Shown: positions 18,556 through 30,500 of the stretch, piece by piece
Position numbering within the stretch: the stretch's first letter is position 1
Layout: each line of letters starts with the position of its first letter
Virus record (IMG/VR): IMGVR_UViG_3300001533_002457
Coordinates: 1 to 50,509 of that record
DNA from: a virus
Length of the DNA: 50,509 nt
Reading direction: 5' to 3' (one strand)
Translations under genes and position numbers: made by a program
Notes under the pieces: generated by a model
Told to the model about the DNA's origin: nothing
The model's input: only the letters and a program-made list of their open reading frames with translations
Database searches by the model: none

Positions 18556-21500
18556 TTAATCTGTGTAATTATTATATCTTAATGGTCTTGTTCTGGTTAA
18601 AATAGGAGATGTTGATAATCCACTATAAGAATTTGCAATAAATTCTTTAGCTTCAGATAATTCTCTGTTTGAGAAAATAACTTTACCCCAACTATATTCA
18701 CCATAAATTCTTTCATTTCTAAATGTATTATCTGTTGTTCCAATAGATGTATTAATTTCAAGTCTTACCACCATTGTTACACCAACTCCTATACTGGAAA
18801 GATCAGTTGAAATACCATAAGACTTTTGGACTTGATATATACCATCAAAATTACTTGTGGATAATCCAATATTAGAATTATTAACAACAAACCAATCATC
18901 ATTAGATAGTTGAGACATTGTTATTGCTGTACCTGCAATAATAGAATCTCTAAGAAAAGAATTTTCAGGAATATATACCTCAAGTGTTGCCAAAGAACTT
19001 GATGATTGTGCATAACCAACAATATAACCTTGATCACCAAAATATGAAGATACTGCAACTTGTTCTCTTCTAATCGATGGTGTTTCAACTAAAATTTGTG
19101 GTGAAACTGTATAACCAATTCCAGTATTACCAATACTTATAGATACAACTTCATCTCCACTTACTGTTGCTGTAGCTGTTGCTCTACCACTATTATCGGT
19201 CCCTGGATATGCAATACTAATTGTTGGATTTGTAAGATTTGAATATCCCGAACCACCATTAAGAACAGTAATAGATGATATTGAACCACCAGAACCAACT
19301 GTTGATGTAACTGAAGCACCAACAATTTCGGATTGATCTGTCAAGGTCACATCAAATTGATAATCAAGTAAAGTGGTTTCATTTTCAGAATCAAATAATG
19401 GTCTAATACTGTCAAAATATGCATTAGTACTATTCACACCAATATTAGCAATTAAATACGCTGCAGGATAGATCGATGGTTCATATTCAACTCTATCTTT
19501 AGTAATAAATGATCCATCAATCACAATATCATTAAGTTGTTTACACCATTCAATTGGTCTAGCAAGATTTTCATCAGTTTTGATACCTGGTCCACTATAG
19601 GTAAATGTTTTTACAGTATCGAGTGTAGTAATTCCAGTTACAACTCTAGGATCCTCTAAGAATGAAATATTTTGACCAGCAGAAGCATTATTTTTCAGTT
19701 GTAAACTATCACCAATTTTTACAGTTTCAAGAATATCGTTAAATACTACATCAACTTCTGGAGTTCCCCTATAAAAAATAATTTTTGAACTATCACCTAG
19801 TTTGGGTGGTTCAGTAAATTCAATTACACTTCCACCATTAAATTTGTAAGAAAGACCTGGTATCTGTAAAATATCATTAATAAAGACCAGAAGACCCATT
19901 TCTAAATCAATAAGAGATCCTGGTGAAGTAATAATTGAAGCTATTTCATTTACAATTTTTAATGTAAATTTAGTCTTTTCTCCATCAAATTGATCATCAA
20001 GTTTATCAAAAACATCTAATTCACCAACTGTCCACCCATTAAAAGTATCAAGATAAATTTCATCAACTGTAAGTTGAAATTCTCTGAAAGATTTAGAAGT
20101 ATCTGTGGGAATACCAGAAGTACCTCCTATTGCAACTGTAAGTATTTCACCTTCACCATAAGAGTATCCGGCAGGAGTATTGAGTTCAAAGTTAATAATA
20201 CTAGATCCCTGACCCACAGTAATGTCCACTCTTCCTCCAGTTCCTTGTCCTACAGTAGATTCGGAACTGTATACGAGAGGAATATTACTATAAGGTAGTG
20301 GAGCATCAATAACTACAACAGGAGGATTGTTGTAATCAAGATTGGAACTATAATTTGTAAGTGCGATACTTACAATATGACCATTTTGTACTGCAGCAGT
20401 ACCAATAAATTCTACTGTACCCAATCCAACAGTAGAAGTTACAATACCCACATTAACAATTGGTTGAACTGCTGATCTATATCCAGAACCACTATTTCCA
20501 ATAGAAATAGATGTGATTGTTCCGGCGACAGATACAAAAACAGAAGCACCAGCTGAAACTGTAGGTTGATAACCAAACCCTTGAGTTGAAGCTACAGATA
20601 CAATAGTACCACCTCTAGGAACAGTGGCTCTATTTGGGTCATCTAGTGAAGAAGTACTTTCTCCCAAATATCTGATACTTGAGATACCAGCACTTTCAAA
20701 TAAAGTTATATCTCCTGTTGTTGCTTGTGCACCTTGAGGTTCCTGTAAAATATTTGAATTCAAAATTATTGCCTGATTTGTCGCAAATCCAACAACATTA
20801 TTTCCTTCAGATGTTAAAGTAAATTCGTTATCAACTCCATTAAATTGACTTTGTATATTATCAAATGTATAATTATCTTGATATGTGTGCTCACTTGAAT
20901 CTTTTATTCCACTTCTCATAAAAGTTCGACCTTGGAAAGTAGAACTTGTTGTTATTCCAATCCAATCCCTTTCATCAGGACTTCCAGTTGTAGTACCTAT
21001 TGGTGTCAATCCATATGGGGCTGAAGCAAAATAAATTGTACTATCAACAATATTATAATTTCCTCCAAGTCTTTTTACTGTTGAACCAATACCATGAGAA
21101 TCAACTTCTGATCCCATTTGTGCTCTTAGAACTTTGAAGTTGTTCGTAGCACCAACACCGATATTCTGTATTAACATGATTTCATCATCAATTTTGATTA
21201 GATCATTAGACTTGAATGAAGTGATACTAGTAACAGTAAATGTAGGGTCAAAAACAATATTTGATGAAAGCTCAGTTTCAATATTTACTTCTGTTATCGG
21301 AGCTTGAATCATGTTGTCTATGGCAATCAATGCTCGAGCATTTTGATTTGTTGATGTAATTTTGTGGAATGTTCCAATACCAAGAGATTCAAAATCTAAA
21401 TCAATCGGATTAGTTAATAACGCGTCAGTAGCACTTTTTGCTAATCCAATTAAAGATTCGCTGTATTTAATTACATACAATTCTGTAGGAAGTTTGTCTG

Positions 21501-24500
21501 TAGATACACCAGACACAGTGGTAGTAGCTATTCCAATTGCATTTGTAGAATCAATATTTGAATTTTCATAAGAATAGACAACTTTTTCACCTGTGACAAA
21601 GTAATGATCTGGTAGTAATATTGTATTTGATGAGAGATTAACAACAGAACCATTATTTCCCTCAAAAATTCTTTCAAATATCAATTTTTCATTATGTTTC
21701 AGATCAAATGAAGTTCTCTTATCAAACTCAGTTCCAGTATAATTACCTCTTCTAGAGAGAAGAATATTATTATTCAAATCAATAGAAGAAATACCAACAG
21801 TATTATCAAAATTCTTAAGGGAAACCCCAAATGCTCTAACTTCAACATCTATTCCTGCGATTGGAGTATATGTGATGTTAATTTCTGAAGAAGTTGAGGT
21901 TAATCCAACGGTTCCAAGACCTATAGATCCAGTATTGACTTTTGCATATTCGACCAAGTTTTCTTCAAAAACATTATCAAGTGTAACCATTTCAAATAAT
22001 TCAAATTCATTGTTTGTTACATCTTCTACACAAATAATCAAATATTCTGAAGTGAATGGATTTGTGTAAGATGCTATAACATTTGGAACGGGAGTACCAG
22101 AAGCAGTAATAGATTTAGTGTATGAAGATAAGTCTGTAACCAACATATTTGATGTTGATACTCCACTAAATCCAGAAGTACTAATTGCAACAATGTTAAT
22201 ATTAGCAGTAACAGCCGTTCCGACAGTAGGAATAAAATCCACTTTTAATTGACCAGAATCAAGATATGATGAATAAGTTCCAAAACCAGCTAAACCACTT
22301 AAACTAGTATTATTTGTGATATCACCATACTGTAAAACAGTTACATCTGTATCATTATGAACAATATTTAATTCATTTGCATAATAATTGTTATTTTCAT
22401 CTTCAAATTGGATCAAAAGTTTTGCGGCTCTGTAAGTTGAAGATATTGAAACAATATTCGTGGTTGTTGCAACAGAAACATTAGTATGTGCTGTAGAAAC
22501 ATTAACAACATCACCTAGATCAAGTGTACCAATTCCAGAAATATTATCTAGAATACTAAAAGAGAATTGTGATACATCATAGTTATTATATTCAAATTCT
22601 CTTGGATACCAACTTAATGACCAATTTGATGTACCAAATCCAACATCAAAGTATCCAAGTGGTCGAATAGTATCAATAGTTGCATATTGGTTTGTGTAAG
22701 CCTGATTGTTGTCCTGAAGAACTGATACTATACTAAATTGTTTTCTATCTCTTAATTCAGAATCTTGAACAAGAGTGAGTATTTTATTAAATGTATATTT
22801 TAAATCATAATCCCCAACAAAACTGAATCTTGTAGATCTTGGATTACTATTAAACTGAGAATCAATATTATCAATTTCTAATACTCTATTACCTTTAGAT
22901 TCAAAATAATCTGTTAATATTCTGTTTTGGAATACAATTTCATCCGAAACAACCTTATTATTGTTGATGTAAAATATATTTTCACTTCCATTATCAAAAT
23001 CTGGAAAACAATTTATAGATATTTCTCCAATCAAATCAACGACTGTTTCTAAATCGATATCTAATGCGGTTGAAATACCAACAACTTCATTTTCTATGAT
23101 TAAATCAGCAAATTTTTCAAATCCAGCAGTATGGTTTAGAGTGCTGACAGGATCATTCCATGTGTCATAATCGACTCTTGATTTCAATGAATAAGAGAAT
23201 TTTTGATAATATTCATTATTCGGAATAACCTGAAGATTATTATTCAAGAATCCTGAAATTGACTGCCAACCACTCACAAAAGTAGCTCCAGCACCAGTTC
23301 TTATTGTAGATTCAAAATTAATTTTTGATTTAATATTAGATTTTACATTAGAACTTTCTGAAATTATAGTTGTTCCGACATTAAATTCTTTTTTTGATGA
23401 AATGAAGAGATACTTACTAACTGGATCCCATCTTTCAACAATACCTGTTGCCTCTCCATTTGATACCCTTTCTCCCTCAAAAAAGTCTTTGACTGTTAAT
23501 TTAACATCAAAAATTGGAAAATAGTTTTCAGGAGTTACATATGCTCCAGTTACTGTCTGTATATTTCCTGGATAATCACCTACTTCAAGATAATCTGAAA
23601 GATCATACTCAACATATGCACCACTACCACCTAGTTGAGAATCAACCGCAGTAATATCAAAGAGTGTATATTCATAATCTTCAGAATTATAACCAGTCCC
23701 AGTTGTGTTTAGACCAATGGAAATATTTTCAACAATAATTTTACCCCCAACACCAAAAGGAAAATCTTCTGGATCACTAAATTGTTTATTCAGATAAAGT
23801 CTTACCAAATTACTTGTTGTGGAATAAGTTACTAAACTAATACTAAATCCGTTTGGATTGTTTATTGGAATTATATTTGGAGGATCATTGTTAATTGAAA
23901 TTGTATTTTTCAATATAGTAACTTGATTATCTCCTAATTCATATTTGATATCTACATCAGTGATTTGTTTATTTGTTAAACCATCTACAACAACCAAATC
24001 AGGAGCAACAAAATAATTTACACCAGCAGAAGAAATTCCAATACTTTCAAAAGTAGCTAATGGATCGATTTTTAATATTTCTGGTAAATTACCAACACCA
24101 CTAAGAGTTAAATCTGAAGGATAACCATAACCGATATTGTTAAACTTGTAGTTTAATATTTTACCTATGGTTGTACTGGATGGTTCTAATAGAGCACCTG
24201 TACCAGAAGACGATCTAACAGAAGAAAATCCTGGAAGAGATTTATATCCAATACCTTTATTAACATAAGTTAGATCTCCTATACCACCAAATGCACTTCT
24301 AGAAGATGTCTGATATGATATGTTGGAATTTGTTTTGTCATATAAATTTGTAGAATCTTTATTGAAAGGAATATTGAAATCAAAAGTTTTTGATGTGACT
24401 TTTGATACTCTATGAGTACCATCAAACTTATTAGGTGTCACATTAATCTGTGAATGTTGATAAACTGTAGTATCTTGAACTATCTCCTCTTTAATTGCAG

Positions 24501-27500
24501 GAATAATGTCTAAATTATCTGGAACAAACTTATAATAAAGATTTTTTGGTATATTATCACTTATTTTAATATTTAAATAAGCAGTAGTATCAATACCAAT
24601 TCTTCCTGATCTAGAAACTTCAAAAACACTTGAACCTTCTGCAATATTAAATTCATTCTTAAATTGTCTGTCGGTATAAATCTTCATTTCAAATGCAGAA
24701 AATTCATTCAAAGAATTTATAAATCCCAAAGAAGAATCTGAAAGATTAAATTTTAGATTATTGTTCTTTTGAACTTTAATTTGTGGATTAATTCTTGCAA
24801 TTGTTCCAGTATCAGCTAAACCAACTCTTACAAAATTAGGACTATTTTTAGAAATTTCTGATGGATATTGTACTAACTTAATTTTATCGTCCAAAAATGG
24901 TACAACATAGTACATTTGATTGGAAATCAGTACATCACCAGAATAATCACTTGTGTAAAGTACTTTATCTCCTAATTCATACTTGTTACTTGGAACTTGA
25001 ATTGTATGTGATATGGAATTAATTCCAGAACTAGTAATAACATCTGGATCAAATACAATTCTTCTATTGTAATCATTATAAATTACAGATATTTCAATAG
25101 TTTCAAGAGGATTCAGATCAAAATATACAATATCATTTGGAGAAAGACCATGAGTTTCTGCAGTAGAAACAGTAACAACATTTTTTGATACCCTTCCAGT
25201 TAAAGTTCCAGGTATATTTGTAGTAAAACTATGAGTATCACCCACACCTACAGACTGGAAGTATAATATACCAGCAGTCGTATTAATTCCAACGTAAACA
25301 CCTTCACTACTCAATCCAACTTTATTTGTTGCTATTCCAATAAAATCTTTAGAAAGTGGTACAGCAAAAATGTCAGAATTGTCATTAATTGGGAAGATTG
25401 GTGAAGATTGAATACCACTCCATACATTAATTGATTGGCCACCATTAACTTTATAAGTTAATGGAGTATTTAATGTAAGATTGTGATTTGGAATGTATAT
25501 ATGTTGAGGTTCAATTATAATTTGAGTTATACCAACTCCAGGATTACTAAAAGTAATAGTAGTACCTAGTCCTGTTCCAGATGCAGTACCGAGTCCAATT
25601 TGTTCAGCAGGATTAAAATAAAATTCTCTATTATTTGGTAGAATTCTTGATGTAGTAATTGAACCAGATGTAAAGGATAATTTTCTAGGATCTTCTTGTA
25701 CTAGAGTTCCAGAAGAATGAGAACTTCCTATTGTATTATCTTGGTTTCTCAAAACTCTTATTCTATTTGATACTCTATCAATATTCAGAACTTTGACTCT
25801 TTCATTTGGTAGTTGAAGAACATCATTCTCTCTTATAAACGACTCATCTAAAGATCCATTTACATAAAAATATGTGACAATTCCAGTTGTTGTAGTTGGA
25901 TTAACACCCAAAGATAAAGTCCATCTATTACTATTAATTCCTACACTATAAGCTGCTTCAAAATTTTTAAAATTATTCGATAAACCATTTACATATATGA
26001 TGTCATTAGGAAGGAAATCATGAGGTATTGATGAATATCCTATAAATCCATTAGTAGATCTATCACTTACAAATGTTACGTCATTAAAAACTGTAGTCGC
26101 AAGACTTACACTAGTAACTTCTTTACCATTTACCTTAGAAACCTTCCAATCAGCATTTCTTCCATCAGTACCAGTTTCATCAAAAATGACTCTATCATTG
26201 ACACGATAATTAGAGCCAGGATCTAATATTTGAATAGAGTCTACTGTTCCTTGAGTTGTTGCAGTAATATCAATGGATTGATTTCTTTGAGTATTTGAAT
26301 TAAAGATATAATCATATCCACTATTACCCCCATTTGTATAATAATTGTTTGTATTTCTGAGCCACCCCTCCGATTCAATATCATAATCAGATTGATTAGA
26401 ACTAGATTTAAAGTTAAAATCTATTGGTCTTGATTTAAATGAGTCTCCGATGACATAAGGGAAAGAAGGTCTTCTAAGTTTATCGAAAGGTCCACCAGAA
26501 TCAATGTCGTCATCAATAGTGCAGAAATATGCATAAACACCATTAGGATAATCTGGAGTTACACAAAATCTTCCATTATGAATATCAAGATCACCTGCTC
26601 CAGTAAACTCATAGTCATCTGTAAAAAATCCATTTGGAAAAATATCATAAGAAGGTCTATTTGAAAAAGTTTCTTTGAGTTTATATCCACTTTCCATTCT
26701 CTTTATGAATCCAGTTCCATCTATGTTACTAAAACCATATGGTCCATAAATTGGATTCCCATCATATGCCCATCCAACGATTGGTGAATGATATCTGTTT
26801 GTTTGTTCTATTCCAGATTCATCTAATGTGAGATCAAAAATACCATATTTAATATTATCCTCCTCAAAACCTTCAATTGAATATAAAGATTCTCTTAGTA
26901 ATCTTGGGAGATATAAGTGAGAGTACTGTAGACTTTCATTGGAAATATTTTCTTGAATTATTCCATCATCTTCTAAGAAATTAGAGAAATTTCTTTCAAA
27001 TAAATTTACATTCCACCCTCTTACATTTATATTTGTTCTTACACCTTGACCAGCAGAAATTACATTTATATTAGTTTTTCCAGATACATATCCAGCTCCA
27101 CCCTTTATAATTTTTACCTCAGTAAGTCTTCCATTTACAACAATAGGAGTTAATGATGCAAAATTTCCAGTATCACTTATAATTTCAAGGTCTGGTGGAC
27201 AATTATATCCACTTCCAGAAGAATTAATAATAATATCACTTATTTGACCATTATTAATAATAGGTGTGATTTTTGCACCAGAACCAGAACTGAATACTAA
27301 GTCAGGTTGTCTCCTGAATCCTATAATTTCGGATGAACCATATCCAACACCACCATCAACCAAGTCAATAGACTGAATTCCTCCTCTAAAAATTGGTTGA
27401 AGTACAGCTTTATACTGTCTAATATTACCAATGAATGGTTCATCTGAAATTAACCAGTTTGTATCAAGAGAAACTAAAACATAATATTCATTTTGATTTC

Positions 27501-30500
27501 CTGGAGAATTTATTTGAGCTTCAGTATCTGTCCAAGCAAGAATTTGTACTGGAGTAATTATATTTTCATTAATTGGAGATTCAATGATGTAAAGTTCTTG
27601 GAAATCCTCAACGAAAAATTTATCATATGTTGCAGAGGGGCCCTCAACTTCTACAGTAATTGGTGGATAGTTGAATGAACCATTTCCACCATCACTAAAG
27701 TTTATAATAATACCATTATCATAATAATAGTCTCTTGGAATAGTACCAACACCGACTTCACTGATAGAGAAGTTATCATCATCAACTTTAATAACATAAT
27801 AATCTTTAGTCTCAGATAATCCTGGAACGGGAGTTTGACCCTCGGTATATTTTACAATTTCTTTGGATTGGTATCCATGATTTTTTATGTTAACTTGATT
27901 TAATGCTGTATTAATACCAGCCTGAGGAATTGTCTTTCTTTTATTTTCATATCCTTGACCTGGATCAGTAACAACAACTGATGAAACAATCTGTTTAAGT
28001 TCTGCAGCAACTATGTATTGAGTTCCATTTCCATATGATGTAAGATTTACTGTATTAATTCCAGCTAAAGCATCAGATTCAGTATTATGGAGTTTTATTT
28101 CTTTCTCTCCAGCAATTTGAATAAAATATTGTGCCTCGGTGGTCAGTCCACCAACAACTGTATTAAGTCTTGGTTCATAGATTACTCTCTCTCCATCAAG
28201 TAACTTATGATCGTCAGAAAAACTAATAATATTATCTGTGAGATTAACCTGATCTAACTGACCATTCGCCAAAAATGGTAAACTATATTTTATTGAAGTT
28301 AATCTTGGTTCTGCTTTTGCTCCAGATCCATTTCCTCCAGATATTTTTATCGATGGTTTTGAATAATATCCTAAACCAGTATCAATAACTTCTAATCTTT
28401 TTAATTCACCTAAAACATTACATACACCCTCAGCACCACTTCCCTGCATATCATTAATATTAAGAACTGGAGGATTAATTACATCATAATTCTCACCACT
28501 AGATGTAATTGTGAAATCTATTATATCTCCATAATAAACACTATTCTGTGATTTATAATTTAAAAGTTCAACACCATTGACAAATATTCCAATATGTCCA
28601 GAATTTGTCACATGATCTTTATCATCATTAATTGGTTGTAATATTTGTCTGTAGATTCCTTGTGGTTCAATATCTTTTCTATAAAAATCAAGATAAGTTA
28701 TGACAGCATCTGTTACTGAACCATTAAAGATGAGATAAGTCCCTCTCGACAAATCTACATAACTTCTCGATAATTTAATTTTTCTTTCATCTACTCTGGT
28801 TACGAAATATGCTCCAGATGTAATATCTTCAAATCCTTCACCATTAATTTGTAAGTTAACAGAATCTCCAGTATAAAAACCATGATCCTTCAGTGTTGTT
28901 GAATTGATTGGTAATATCAGTTCATCAGTACTAGTATAAGATCCACTAAAAACTACTGTCTTATCATATGGATTAGTTTGAGAATTATAATAATATGGGA
29001 TAGAATTTGATGCTATCATGACATCACTATTAAACTTTGCAAACGTATTTTCTACATTTGCAATATAATACTGTAAATATGGATATTTTGAAGAATTACC
29101 TTTTAAAGTTTGATTTACTATATAATATTCTTGGTTTGAATTTACAGATTGACTAAAATTAACAATAACTTCAGTTGATGTTGGTACTCTTATAACAGTA
29201 CCAATATAACTGAATGAACCCTCCACATTTTCTAGAAGAACTTTATAACCTTCTTGTAAAAAATGACTATTATAAAATTCTAATCTATATGAAAAAATAT
29301 TAGAATCTAAAACTGTTAGAGTTTTTACATTCCAACGAGTTTTTACATTTAATGACCAATTATTTGACTTTTTACCTTTTGCTTCATAACCTAAAGATTT
29401 TAACTGAATAGTATCACCTTTTTTATAATAGTAATTATTATCATATGTTTCAAATTCTTTCAGAGATGCCGTAAATCTAACCCTAATTTGATTCGTTGTA
29501 TCAATTCCAACGTATGCATATGAATATGAATCAAGAGATATATTCGTTTTTTTCTTTATTGTGGATAAATTTCCACTTACATTGAAAAATTGTGTAAGTG
29601 TCTTACCACTATATGCAATACCAACTTCATTTTCATCCACATCCTTTGTAACGAGATTGCCAAATGGAGGAAATCCAATAGTTGAATCTACGTCAATAAT
29701 TGTAGAACCTACACTTACATCATTGAGAATTTTTGTTTGTGGATTTGGTTTAAATTCTCCATAGATAGAACCACTCACATTAACATCTCTAGAATAACCA
29801 GAATCAATACTAATCTTATAATATTGATAGTTGTCATAAGGTATTACTTCAACATCAGTTACTGAACCTCTTGCTCCAGTTAATTTTTGAAATATTGTTA
29901 AATTTTTTAACTGTTTAGGATCACCTTGTAGTTCTTCTACTATAAAGTCTTTGGTGACCTTGTAGTCTGCATTTGATGGAGTTAAAAGATACTGTGATGG
30001 TCTTATTAATTCTACATCTTCTCCGTAAAGTGCTCTAAAAAGAATTTCATATGATTGTTCAGTTCCTTTAGATGTATAAAAACTATTAGAATTAAATATA
30101 AAATTTTTCTGATTTAAGTCACTAAAAAGAGATCTTTCGGAAAACCCAGGAACAATCTGTTTTTTAAGTTTTTTAAAAAATTCTTGAAGAAATAATATAT
30201 TTAAATTATAAACAACCGTTCCAGATACATGTGAATCTACTTCAGAAGATGAAAAAGTAAGTTCATCTGGACTTCCTGGAGTGATATAATTTGTTATACC
30301 ACTAAATCCCCTATAACATTCTAAAAATGAAGTAGAATTTTTTGATTTATAATAAATTATTTCATCATTAATTTTAATAATACCATCTCTATCATTAAAT
30401 CCTTCGGTACTTGAAACATGAATAGTTGTATCAACAAAAGATACATCTGATGATAAAGTAGTAGAATTTTTTAAATTAAAAAGTTCATCGACTTTTACAT

